From: Dirofilaria immitis
Taxonomy: Eukaryota > Nematoda > Chromadorea > Rhabditida > Onchocercidae
Reading direction: 5' to 3'
Assembly (NCBI GenBank): GCA_024305405.1
Contig: JAKNDB010000087.1
Span: 372,001 to 436,000, forward strand
DNA: 64,000 nucleotides
Under the pieces are notes generated by a model. That model did no database searches and was not told where the DNA came from. It saw only the letters and a list, made by a program, of their open reading frames with translations. The translations under genes were made by a program, and so were the position numbers. This document shows positions 41,338-53,051 of this stretch, in pieces. Position 1 is the first letter of the stretch; every line of letters starts with the position of its first letter.

Positions 41338-43581
41338 GTGATAATAATACTATAAATAAACAAAAAGAAGTGAAAATATAAAATAATGATTAAATAATGT
41401 CTTATTATATTCAAATATAATACCAAAATTTTATTAGATGAGGATAAAAATAATTAGCAATCTATTAGATGAATAAGTTATTTCAATAATTATATTTCTA
41501 AGTATTATTATTAATAAATTATTATTATTATCAAATAAATCCTAAATTGTAAATGTTTAGTTATGGGATGATCGTGTGTTAAACAATCGTCCGATTGCAA
41601 TATCAACTGAAAATCAATATAGTATAAATTAATTTAGATGATGATATTTATGATAAATATAGCTTAACAACTTCATTCAGTAATTCAATTGATATTTGAG
41701 GATTTACGCCGATTTTCTCGAGTTTATACATAAAATTTTATCATATACGATTACAGTAGAATATGTGTCTATATTCTAAATTGGACAAATTTATTGCATT
41801 TGGTAATTAATGTAATTGATTTTTTTCTTACAGAATACTAAATTAGATAGAATTTATGATTAGATAGAATTTATGATTGGAAGATTTCGTTTTTTTTGTC
41901 TATTATGAATCTTGCAGAATAATTCATTTTCAGAATCTTCCATTTAATCAACAATAACAAAATGAAGACGAAATGATAGAATATTTTAATGCAGATTATT
42001 AAGTATGGATAGATTTATTTTATTCATATATAACTAAAATTTCATCATAAAAGATGAAGCAATTTAGTAATTAAATAAAAAACGAATTATATCATTAGAC
42101 ATATCATATTCATATTAGTATTAATGCTTAATTAAATTAAATTAGCTCTGAAAATAAGAGGGCTGGAAATTTTTGTTGGAAATTTTTGGCAAGCAAAATT
42201 TTCGCCGGAAAGATGCGTAAATCGATAAATTTATTGTGGTAGTGATAGCGGATATATTTACGATAAGTTACAGAAGTATTTTTATCTGTTGATTTATTTT
42301 AAATAAATATTTCTTATTAATCAATTATTTTAATATAATTTAATTTTTTTCTTTTAATTTTTGATATTATAACAGGTAGAATTGTTCGAGAATTTCAAAA
42401 ATGCAAGAAGGAGGTAAACGACTGTAGTTGGAATCCGAATGATAACGAAATTATCAGCGTATCGGCAAGACTTATCATTACTTACATTAAACTGCGAATC
42501 AAAAATTCTAATTATGGCGAAGTTTAGTCGGACAAAATCCTCCAATATATGTTTTAGCTATGTAGTACAAGAGCTAAATGGTATTATCAGGAATAAATTC
42601 ATCATACTTTATTAATAGATATATTTCTTTGGTGTTGTAAAAATTTTCATAATTATGTTAAATTTCTTTTGAATATCATTTTCGTTCTTTTCTCTCTTAG
42701 TATAATCGTATCATACATTTGTCAATAACTGATTTTTCATTTTTATCATACTCGTTTTCGGCATATATTGCTAAAATTTTCGTAAATATATTTTATTGAT
42801 AATTATTTTTTCAAATTTCGTATTTTAAAATATCATCGATATTTTGAACTTACAGCTATTCAAATAATCAAAATTATTTTAAATTATTCAAATCAACCTG
42901 TAATATAAACATAATCGTTGAATGATATAAGTTTTTGTCTTTATCTGGCAAGCTGTACGTTTCTACTATAAATTTTATCTTCCTTTTTTTCATAAATTCC
43001 TAAAGTACACTCATTTTTGGATATACAAATTAATCCGTAATCAAATCAAATCAATTTTCCAAACTTATTCGACGGTACTTTGCTTTCGTCTGAATTTTAA
43101 AAATTTTTCTAATAAAAGTTAATGCTTGTTGAGAGTAACGCTAGTGTGCTTATCATATATTATTAAATAGAGATATGAAACTGAAACGAAAAAAAGCGGA
43201 GCTAAAAGAGAAACTTGAAGCAGATGACTGTGTTTTTTTTTTTGCATAACATAATAATATTGTACTTAGCAGTGGGAGAGGAATATTTCATCAGTTATTC
43301 AGCCTATTAGTTAAATTTAAAGAATCATTTTATTATTTAAAATAGCAGCAACAATTGTGATTTGAAAATATAACAAAACTTTGCTTCATAAAATTCCAAT
43401 TTTATATTCCAACATTCGCAAACGAATTTCGCTAAGGCGCAATTAAGATTTCCGGCATAATGAGGAGGACAGTACTAAGATACATTTTTGTAAACAAAAA
43501 CAATCCAAATAAGTAAACCAATACAAATGATAGTGAACGCTTCGAAGTCATCTCTTTGATAAATTCCATTAGCCGTTGCTT

Positions 43582-44097
43582 TTATCCTCCCATCATTCCT
43601 TCATCTCCTTGCACTCCTCTTAGACCTTTAATTCCTTCAGGTCCCTCATCGCCTCTAGGTCCTACGTCACCTTGTCGCCCTGGTGGCCCTTGAATTCCTT
43701 GTACTCCTTTTAAACCTGGTGGGCCCGGAGCTCCTGGATCTCCTTGAGGCCCGTCGTTTCCATCTCGTCCTGGTGGTCCCTCTAGACCACTCCCTCCTTG
43801 TGGATTACATGCCTAAAAAAAATTCATAGATATCTGGTATTTTGAAGATTGTTTTCAAATATACTCTTCCATTCCCATTGATTCTATGCTTCCTTCATTC
43901 TCTTAGCTTTCCATACCATGCAGTCATCTATCCCTTATTGTTCTTCGTTTTATAGTTCTTGCAATCCTAGTATTCGTTATCTTCCTTTTTGACTTTTGCG
44001 TCTTTTAAATTTTCAAAAATTCTGTATACATTAGATAACTTACTCGGACCACGAAAATAGCGCAAACAACTAATAGGAAAATGCTGAGAAAATGCAT
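43582..44097 (-). CDS. secreted minicollagen, two exons
   Basis: Exon 1 is 44097-44044 (18 codons) and encodes a pure signal sequence, [25 protein letters not shown] donor follows in phase 0. Exon 2, 43812-43582, encodes ACNPQGGS and then 22 uninterrupted Gly-X-Y triplets ([18 protein letters not shown] ...), ending GMMGG and stop; 94 residues in total. The single Cys just after the signal could link chains. It is far shorter than nematode cuticle collagens, and lacks their paired cysteine clusters and their tripartite Gly-X-Y blocks. The signal and collagen frame are clear. Its tissue and partners are unknown. The lack of indels and clean splice sites support a live gene. Confidence 0.8.
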
Positions 44098-44111
44098 TGT
44101 AATTTAGCAAT

Positions 44112-44122
44112 CTGAAAACAAT
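44112..44122 (-). promoter_or_regulatory. candidate trans-splice acceptor of the minicollagen
   Basis: On the minus strand TAATTGTTTTCAG ends 14 bases before the minicollagen ATG, with no upstream exon. Probable spliced-leader site. Confidence 0.45.
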
Positions 44123-44585
44123 TATAATTAAAAACAGTTGAATTTTTCTAAATTTCTCTTAATTTTGAATTTTTAAAAGAGAAGAAACAAAATAATTTGT
44201 AATTTCTTAACGTGGTTTTAAATAGAATTTAACAATTCCATCAAAAAATTTGTAATATTTTCGAAAATTTAGCAAAAGAAATGATCAATGAATTGATACG
44301 AACATGAAAATTTGGTCTAATCTGCAAGATTTTGTAAGATTATTGGAAATAGGAGAACAAATTTTGAAATTCAAATTGATAATCAATGGAGCAAATTTTG
44401 ATGATGACTCTCTTATTTATTCTATGAAACATAATTGTTGGAATCTTTCCAGAATTTATGAAACAAAGAAACTTCTCAAAAACTATTTGTGAACTGGTTG
44501 TATCGAATGCAGCAAAATTCAATGTCGGATGATAATTGTGATATCCGTAAAAATTATCCAAATCTTTTTGTGATTTTGATTCAAA

Positions 44586-45050
44586 ATGAACAAAAGGAAG
44601 ATTAAATTGAGTGATAAAAAATCAACGGCTGATGAAGAATCTGAAACGAAGCGACGAATTGTAAGAAAAATTTTACGTTTCATACAAATAATTATATAAA
44701 TGCTATGGCGCAAAATTTGCAAAAATCGCTTCATTGAAAAGAATTTATATGGGAAAAATTTATGTGACCGATACTATGCTGTACTTTAACATACCTAATA
44801 CATTAGAAAAAAGATTATTGAATAAAGATTTAAAAATTTTGAACATCTAGCTAATTATATTATCAATTAAGTATTTCGATTATTAAAAATATAGAATAAA
44901 AGCTGTCGGGAAAGTGGTTCTTATAAAGTTGCTAAAAATTTCGAAGAAACTAGATTTGAAGTAAATTGGATTGACAAACTTGCAACGAGAGATTACTTTT
45001 CACCAAAACGCGAAATAGCAGAATCTTGTGAAGCTGAGAAAGAAAAGTAG
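44586..45050 (+). CDS. candidate small two-exon gene of unknown function
   Basis: Exon 1, 44586-44660, encodes MNKRKIKLSDKKSTADEESE and then TKRRI, ending in phase 0 at GTAAGA. Exon 2, 44895-45050, starts after ATATAG in phase 0 with NKSCRESGSYKVAKNFEETR, continues through FEVNWIDKLATRDYFSPKRE and stops at TAG 45048-45050. The predicted 76-residue protein is highly charged, without signal or membrane segment. Frame continuity over both exons and a composition unlike the AT-rich background favour coding. No family is recognised and the first exon could have further exons upstream (open but ambiguous frames lie at 44304-44585). Confidence 0.4.
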
Positions 45051-46659
45051 AAAGAAACTTATTTTCAATTGATATCACTTAAAGTTAACTGATTAGTAGG
45101 ACTTGTTTCAATTTAGCTTTCTCTGCTTTTGCGACCAAAATTTTCATTTTTTGTCATCCATATATCTTTCAATTTACGATTTCTCTTATTCTAATATCCT
45201 GGGATTTCGTAGTTCGCTAAATATATATTAGTATTTCATCACATTAGATCAGTGTGGTTGTCTATACTATCTAGAACCAAGTTTTGAAACTATCTAAATT
45301 ATAAATTTGAACAACCGAAATTTGAATTGGTTGACAAAATTTTTTAAAGTTCTTCACAACGTCCGTCCTGTGACAAACGATTCAGGAATGAAGCTTTTTG
45401 AAGAAGTCAACACTTAAATGCGACTTGATAAGTTACGTTTGTATGATATGGAGTTCCAGAAATAGGAAATTTATGAATTTCGTAATTATCCAAGTCTTTT
45501 ATGTTTTATTACATAGAAAAATACGATGTTTCATCCAATTAAGTTTGTATTAATATCATATCGAAAAGATTTTAAAAATTTTCATATATAATGATAAAGA
45601 GTGAAAAAGAAGTCTAATTTAATAGGGAAGATAGTTGTAGATAGTTGTGCAATTTATCTGTGATTTCATCTAAAATTCAACAATTAGAAGAAGGGTAACT
45701 GGATTAATCTTTTATTCCATCTTTTCATAACTTCGTTTTCAAAGATTCACCTTGTTTTCAAACATTTACCTTTTCTCTTTTTCGCTATTGTTCTAAGTCG
45801 AAGAATTGGAATCTTCTTCAAAATTTCTCTGAGCGAAACATGATCGCTCGATAGTTTCGTTTGCACACCGAATGTTGGTACTGATGGCCATAGTTTTACT
45901 CTGCTCTTCCGGTTAAACTTAGCCTTCTTATGACCGAAATTTATTTGCTGCATATAAATCTCGACACAATTTGCATTTTAATTTGTAATGTAAATTATAG
46001 TACAAAAAAATCTTTCTGCTCTATTTGTTAACTATATTATAATTTAAATATGTCAACATAGCGCAACGGGTATCTGCTTACTCATATCACAACAATAGAA
46101 TTTACAAAATCTTAACTATAGCATAAAGGTCAAAAGCTTGATTATACCAAGATATTTCTATCATGAAAAAGTTCTTGATTATTTCATCATATCATCATAT
46201 CTTATTCTATAAAATATTTCGGTCATTCCGGCATCCTGCTGTTATGCGCGAATGACGTCGAATACTGAAATAGCTCGATTGATCGTCATTGCTGCAATTG
46301 GAGATATCTTGTTACCAGGCCAACCAACTGACTTTGGGAAATGCGAGAAAAAATATACCAAGATATTTCTATCATACAAATCCTCTTTCGCCATGATAAA
46401 GATTGTGGATTCGCTTTGTCTTCCAATGATAGCATCTCAAACTTAGGTAATTAAATCTTTATTACGACAAATTTGATAATATACTAATGGTAACAGCGAC
46501 TACAATATCAATAATGCAAATTCAATGATATAAATAAGACAATTTTAATCATAACATCATAATTCAAAGGAAAAGGGAGGCTTAATAATTCTCGATATGC
46601 TCGTGCAAGCAATGTCGCTGAAGCACATCTTTAAAATGGCTTCAGTAATCCGAACTTAC
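45051..46659. other. gene-poor region bordering retrotransposon debris
   Basis: Somewhat less AT-rich than the flanks and with several short open frames on both strands (for instance 45747-45953 minus and 46252-46446 plus) that match no family I know and lack splice context. Possibly eroded mobile-element sequence. Confidence 0.3.
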
Positions 46660-46860
46660 TTCTCCGTGCAGTTAGAAGATGAGATTACAAGAAATAGCGT
46701 CTTTGTTAGCGTGTGGCAATACAGCTCTTTGTTATAGAGCTCATTGATACAATGGGTGGACAATTTTAGCTTACATCCTACATAACATGATAAATCCGTG
46801 CATATAAGATATACTCAGCAATATTAAATCCAGAACAAAAAATTACTGGTTTTGTGATTC
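46660..46860. mobile_element. LTR-like fragment, copy 1
   Basis: Shares a broken string of words with 50430-50590 in the same orientation: TTTGT.AGCGTGTG, ACAGCTC, TTTAGCTTACAT and ATC.AG.ACAAAAAA. The spacing is similar, which suggests two diverged copies of a long terminal repeat or other dispersed repeat. Confidence 0.3.
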
Positions 46861-49174
46861 TCGTGATTTCTGAAACACCGATGACTGTTCGTTTTTGAAT
46901 CTTCAAAATGCATGCTAACATTTATTGCAATTGAAATTTGATATGAACTCACAATAATATTGCATAATAATCGCTTGTTGTTTAACTCTTTGGAATTGCT
47001 TAGTGCGCAAAATTTCACATATTTATTGTGCCGTGGACTTCGAAAGTCATAAAATAGTACGATAGCGACAAGAAGAATCATGACGGATAATGACGAGAAT
47101 AAATTGTAGGATGTGCCAAATTGGCTATTTGCCGCACATTATCCAACAAATCCAGCTTTCACGATTAATTTGCTATTCGTAGTACACACATTCAATGTCT
47201 TCAATAAACGATTATTAATTTCAAGATGAGTAAGCATAATAAATTCTGACCCATTATCAATGATGTTAGATAAAGCAACGAAGCAAGTCAGTTTGAATGA
47301 CAAATTTCTTATCATCATCTCAGAGTTCACTATTTGATATTTCTTCCAGTTAATTCGAAAATTTTCGGATTCTTTTTATTATAGATGACAAATAGAATCC
47401 ATTTTAATGTTATTATTCCAAAGCTTCAGTCTTCGAAGGATATATTGGATGAGATAAATTGAATTTTCTCATGAAATTGATAATAAACATGAATATAGTA
47501 CAATGTGATAGTACTAAGAGAACATTTGTTTGCGAGATTACTGTATATTCTCAATAAATCAGTGATTCTGAATTCTCAGTAACTGTACTAGAATGTATAT
47601 CCCTCATTTTTCAAAAAATTTCAAATTCAATCTGTGTAAACTGATTTTCTTGTCTTTATATGCGGTCTTTAGAATTGTGGAAAACAAAATATCTCCAAAC
47701 ATTCTCGAAATATATACAAGTGCTCTACTCATTATTTCATTTCCTAAATTACTATTGATAAGTTCCGGTTTTATTTGTAGCATCAAAGTAATTTCCTTCG
47801 ATGCAACGATAATGATCTACGATAGTTGATCAGACTCACTTCGATGCATGTCATCTAATTGTGAATAATTGAACGTTTGCCATAATATACAGTACTTCTA
47901 ATTGCAACAATCAAAAACTTCGAAATGTTACAATTGTTAAAGATAGATATAGCATTTATCAGATTATCACCAATGATAATATATCTTGTCTACACTATTT
48001 TTTGAATTTTCGGTGATGATATCATTTTATATAGGATGATACGGAGATATTTGTTAACATGATATTTGTTAATATAAGCTTTTCATCTGACTGATTATTT
48101 AATTACTAAAAGAAATAAAAATTAATGAAAGTACTTCGTGAAACTCAAGAGGGAAAGATTTTAATGTTTAAATAAAAAAACTATTGGAATCCTCAACGAT
48201 TAACGATGATGATTGGTAAAATCTAGAACTATAACTGTAAAATGTTATAAGAATATTATTGCATCACAAAAATGTCGAAATGAATTCAAAAGGCGAGTCA
48301 GAAAATTTCGCGTTTTAGGAATACCCAAACTGAAGTTGCCACCATTACATACAATCCAGCATGTGGCCATGATTATCGATAGACAATATTACTCAATAGT
48401 AACTAGTGAAAATCTCGCGAATTTATCTAATAACGAATCAGATACTAGTTGTTCACAACATGTTTTGCTTTAAAGCTGCGTTATATTTGTTATAGACTTT
48501 CTTTGCATCATCTGTTTAACTATTATTAATTTTTATATAATTAAAATTTGCAATCATTTTATCGCTGATCATTTTAAAGAACTTTACGTTTTTGATATCC
48601 TGTGCGTGCTGTTATTTAATTAATAAGAATTCACTGATTCGAAATTATTTTCAAGAGATGCTTCTACAATCTTCGTGAAATTCTTTTTTTTTATACAGAA
48701 TACGAAGAAACAATTTCAACTGAAATTTTGTTTCAGTTTAAGAGTTATGAATCAGATTTTAAGGTTTTATTAATTTGCAAGTGTAGTTAAGTTTATTTTC
48801 GCAAATTTAGGTATGGATAAAAGGAATACGCGTCGAATTCTTTTATCTTCAACCATGTTATATAATAATAAAAAAGAAAACAAAAATTCGAGTAAAACAA
48901 ACTTTTAGGTGTTACAGTAGCATTTCGAATCTAATGAAAATCTAAGTGATAAAATGAATACAATATGAAAATTACTGCAACATAACCAAAATTTTTCTGT
49001 TCAATTTTCCCAGCTATTCTTGGCAATCAATTAAACAGTAATAAATAAACACAATAGGCAAAGCGGCGTCCACAAACTTGAATATGAAATTATTTTGTTC
49101 ATTAATATAGCAGTATTGCAGATATTATTTGTTGGCATATTCTTCATGCAATGCAATCTTCCAACTGAATCTTT
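46861..49174. other. no supported gene
   Basis: Open frames at 47139-47330 (minus), 47593-47829 and 48213-48473 are short and unmatched. The first contains a DNGS motif that might be a decayed aspartic-protease active site of a retroelement, but this is too weak to call. Confidence 0.3.
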
Positions 49175-49360
49175 GCATATGTTTTTATGCCACAGGAAAA
49201 TATCATTTCGATTGAACTTCTTAACGCATGCATCGCACTTGAATGGTTTCTCGTTTATATGTATTCGATGATGTGTTTTCAGATTGTTACGATGATTGAA
49301 CTCCATATCGCACATGTCGTATTTGAATGGTTTCTCGCTTCTATGTATTCATCGATATGT
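49175..49360 (-). pseudogene. relic C2H2 zinc-finger fragment
   Basis: Reads as two C2H2 fingers joined by a TGEKP-like linker (INEKPFKC). The downstream finger, CDACVKKFNRNDIFLWHKNIC, has mismatched spacing at its end. In the upstream finger the first Cys is Tyr (KPFKYDMCDMEF). The preceding linker reads IHRSEKPFKY after an in-frame stop. No flanking exons were found. A decayed copy of a zinc-finger gene is the best reading; a terminal exon of a live gene with sequencing errors is less likely. Confidence 0.5.
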
Positions 49361-49503
49361 TTTCATCGGACTTTCCTAAAAGTCTCTTAGATGAGTAATA
49401 GGAAGAAAACATTTAAAAGAAATAGAATTAATGACTTTGATAGCAGAAATAGAAGGATACTTTCCTAATTGTTAACATACCTGAGAATCGATGATTATAG
49501 AGT

Positions 49504-49913
49504 GATACGCTCAATTTTATCTCACCTAATGCGTCATTAGATCTACTAATTAGTTATGGCTGTGATCAAGATGAATATACTCCACGCATATTAAAAACTA
49601 AGAGCAAACTAATCAAATATTGGTCCAACACTCTTAAAGCATTAAATTTTTTCTTTTCAAAATATGGAGAGATGAATATATTACTAATTTTAGAGAAAGC
49701 ATTCAAAAGGAATTGACTTCTTCTAGAGCTGCAGAAAGGTGAAATCTGTATGAAAACAAAATAGTTACGATGAATGAATTTGATGCTCTCTGGTATGCGG
49801 ATAGCCTGAATAAAATAAATGAAACGAGGATGGGATGGAGATATATAAGAAGCGAAATGGTGGAAATGTCAAATGGGAAATTATTCGACAAACCAGTAAA
49901 CATATTGAAATGA
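49504..49913 (+). mobile_element. BEL/Pao-like polyprotein C-terminal remnant
   Basis: Two open pieces in different frames, 49504-49716 and 49758-49913. The first holds DEYTPRILKTKSKLIKYWSN, then a helix ending ILEKAFKRN. The second ends WRYIRSEMVEMSNGKLFDKP and VNILK. The order (KLIKYW helix, then a small barrel with SNGK-L-x-x-P-V-N-x-L) matches my recollection of the domain after the integrase in nematode BEL/Pao pol proteins (DUF5641). It is frame-broken and isolated, so dead. No reverse transcriptase is seen nearby. Confidence 0.5.
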
Positions 49914-50429
49914 ACAGTAAAAAAATTCAGAAATTCGATGAACAATATTTGACGGATTAGTACAAGAAATCCATGATTAAGAGAAACCTATAGCGCAACA
50001 AACAAGAAGCGTTGTAAGACGATAAAAATTGCAATAGAACCAAGGGACAATAACAAAAAGGCACTACTGCCTTCTGTTGTTACCTAACTGAATTTCTTTC
50101 TGATCGTGGCAAACTTGACATGGGTGACTCTTTTCTTCTTAATCCTCACTGATTTCCCCAACTTTTGTTTCTCGCACGAACCTCAAACTTGTAATTAAAC
50201 ATTTATTGTGGTAAAATGATGCTACATCAACGAAAGCAATGATTTCAATCAATCATACAATTTCAAAGATATCAATAAGAAAAGCTTAATGATAATAATA
50301 ACATAATTCGAGAAAAAAATAAGAGATTAAAAAAGAGACTTGTTGCATACAACCAGCCTCGTCGATGGACATCCTGTATATTGATTTTGGCTTTTTTCTT
50401 TCGTGAGTGAATGGTTCTGGTATAATTTT

Positions 50430-50824
50430 TGTAAGGAATAGGTCCTTTGTCAGCGTGTGCGGAGTACAGCTCGTAAATAAAAGCGAGAATTTAGCTTACA
50501 TTGTACAAGCTACAGTAAAATGGGCAGGTACAACATATACCCATTCGTGTAAAATCTAGCACAAAAAAAGCATTGAATTTTTAATTTTCTAATTTTCGAC
50601 TTGGAAGCTAGGCTTTCAGATCCGGAAATTTCTAAAGGATAGAGATATCCTATAGCGCGAGTTAACCGCATGCCATTCGACATCTTCACGACGCAAATCC
50701 ATAATTTCCATCTTTTTCTTCGATCAGCTTTTCTATTCGGCTCATTTTCCAGGAAATTCTGGCTCTTTCTCCTTTTAATAATATTAATTCGCCATTGATT
50801 GGCTTTCATTATATACGACTGCAA
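50430..50824 (-). mobile_element. second BEL/Pao-like remnant plus LTR-like copy 2
   Basis: The minus-strand frame 50824-50510 contains VKMSNGMRLTRAIGYLYPLE, the same pol C-terminal signature as the remnant at 49504 but on the opposite strand and less eroded around the motif. The lower part, about 50590-50430, resembles the fragment at 46660. Since it lies just 3' of this pol end it could be a 3' LTR. Two insertions in opposite orientation are implied. Confidence 0.5.
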
Positions 50825-53016
50825 GGATTTTTATGCATTTGACGCATCCTTTTTCCTTCCACAAACTTGCAACTTACATTTTAAGTATTTTAGTGGCAGT
50901 TAATCAATTCTTGCTTATATTACAAGTGATTTTGTATCATAAAAATGCATTTGGTTCATCATTCATACGTAAACTGTTCTCATATTCTGATGAATTCTTG
51001 ACATCATTATAGCCAGGTTATATAAAAAATTATTCAAATTATTATTTCAGTTATTTACTTATAATTTAAGCTATTCTAATTATCACTTTTATCACTAAAA
51101 TTATTATTCCAATTGTTCAATTATCATTTCAGTTATTTCAATTATGATTTCATTTTTAAGAATCAGGTAAAATAAAGAATCAGGCAAAACAAAGCTGTAA
51201 CACAATAATTACATTAGAAATAAGTAAATAAATGAATAAATACAGCATAATTTTACTATGCAAGCTAATTATAAAATATACATTTTTAATAATATTATAT
51301 AAAAAACAAACAAAAAAAAATAAATAAATAAATAAATGAAATATTGGCGGTAATAAATAAAACAAAAATATATTTAAACAAAAAAAACTAATTATGAAAT
51401 ATACATTTTTAATAGTATTATATCATTTAATTTAATCAAATTTTACAAATAAATTATTTGCAAAATGTTTATAAATGAATTAAAAAATATAAAAATTCAA
51501 AAATAGTACCATATTAATTTATCGCTAATTAATATTTGCTTTTTAATTTTGAAAAAAATTTTTAGGAAATTTTCTTTCTTTCATTTTAATGCTATCACTT
51601 CATTAATTACTAATACTACAATCGTTGTAACTTAATTAGATATATAGCTGCAACGTTTAGATAGTTGGTTTAAATTGGCGCGATTCAATTGGTTTCGATT
51701 TTTGGGGTGCGGAGATTGTTTCGAACGTTAATTTTAATGCTACGTACGTGTTGTATCAGCGTTAGACATTGTTAAATTCCGTTTGATTATATGAGATTGT
51801 AATGATGAGATATCTTTTATAAGTTTCTGTTTATTAACGATGCGCCAATTTTTAAGTCAGTTAGTATCAAAGTTTTAAATTTCATTTTGCGTCAATAAAT
51901 CGTTGGTGTATTTTCTCACGTTTTTTTTTTTCAGCATTAAAAGTACGTAAATATCAAATGCTAACACATGCTCTAATGTCATTGCTCTATTTTCATGCTT
52001 TATAGAAGTTCATCTATTTCTGTTTGATGTTCATATATTAAGATTCTAAATTTAGTATTTAAAGTTTAAAAAATTTAAAGTTAAATCAATGATACGCTTT
52101 TCTTACGTTTCTTTATTGTTGAACGTATAGATGTAAAATGTTGATACGTAAATTTTATTTATAAATAGATTGTTTACGAATACGGATACATTGTTATTAT
52201 GCTATATAATCTTATTTCAAGCCAGTTGTAGTAAAGTACCATTTGATTCATTTTAGTCATTTAATATATTTATATTTATTGTTTTTATCGCACATATATT
52301 TTATTACATATCGGCATTTAATCGGCATTTACAGTTTAACTAATATCATACATTTATTTTGAATTTTCTCATTCTAATATTTTAGCATTTTTTTTTTTAT
52401 AATTTCATGCATCCCATTTTATACATTTATGTACTGAAGTTTTAAATTTAATATTCAATGTTGTTGACTTCTGTTACGTTAACATGTTCACATCTTCTAT
52501 GAAGTTTATATCTGGACGTATATCTTATCTTAATTTACATATTGACGCTTAATGTTCAAAATTTGTATGTAATGTGATTATAACATTTATATTTTGCCAT
52601 AGGTACTACATGACTGAAATCGCTGAAAGTGACGTATAACGTCAAAGCACTTGCATTAAGCCGAAAGAAGTGATATCTGCAGTATCATTTCGGTAGTGTT
52701 TGTCGAACAAAAAGGTAAATTTTAAAAAGTTAATTTTTACAAACTACTATTATCGAATTTTTGTTCGATAGTTTTACAGTTCCTTGATCATTTTATTATG
52801 ATTAATATCGATTTATAATTAGAATAATGCAAATCTATAGCTTGAGACTAGTAATTTTATGATATATGTGATTTGAAAAAATATTGTGATATATTTTGTT
52901 GCACATTTTTACAATAATAAATTTGCATTTCTCCACTCCGCAGTTTAAGTTTAATAATGTTGATAATAGTTTTCCTGCGGACTAGTATATTCTCTAACAA
53001 GATTTTGAGGATGTGG
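50825..53016. other. upstream region of LIN-54
   Basis: AT-rich with no exon found. A CAATTATCATTTCAGTTATT-like imperfect repeat lies at 51030-51150. The E2F/CHR-like word cluster at 51677-51724 is listed separately. Confidence 0.4.
51677..51724. promoter_or_regulatory. E2F-like GGCGCG with nearby CHR-like TTTCGAA
   Basis: ATTGGCGCG around 51674-51682 resembles an E2F/DP site, and TTTCGAA at 51718-51724 fits the TTYRAA core bound by LIN-54. They lie in one of the few GC-richer patches, 1.3 kb before the LIN-54 start codon. Whether this is a promoter is inference. Confidence 0.2.
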
Positions 53017-53027
53017 AGTTTTTTCAG
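53017..53027 (+). promoter_or_regulatory. candidate trans-splice acceptor of LIN-54
   Basis: GAGTTTTTTCAG ends at 53027, 24 bases before the ATG at 53052, with no coding exon upstream. Probable spliced-leader site. Confidence 0.45.
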
Positions 53028-53051
53028 ATAAATCTGTATAAAAAAATAACG

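Larger units (their letters stand above)
38048..43581. other. 5.5-kb gene-poor AT-rich region
   Basis: No exon, tRNA or recognised element. It contains the repeats listed separately (40336, 40657, 41160) and a 13-bp direct repeat TCTATCGATACGT near 39731 and 39752. The high AT content makes short open frames meaningless here. Confidence 0.5.

Noticed and set aside
46252..46446. Possible bacterial (endosymbiont) insertion because of slightly higher GC
   Set aside because: No recognisable bacterial gene, ribosome binding site or operon structure; frames are short and broken.
45747..48473. Several 60-90 codon open frames as genes
   Set aside because: No family match, no consistent splice context, both strands; may be eroded mobile-element sequence.
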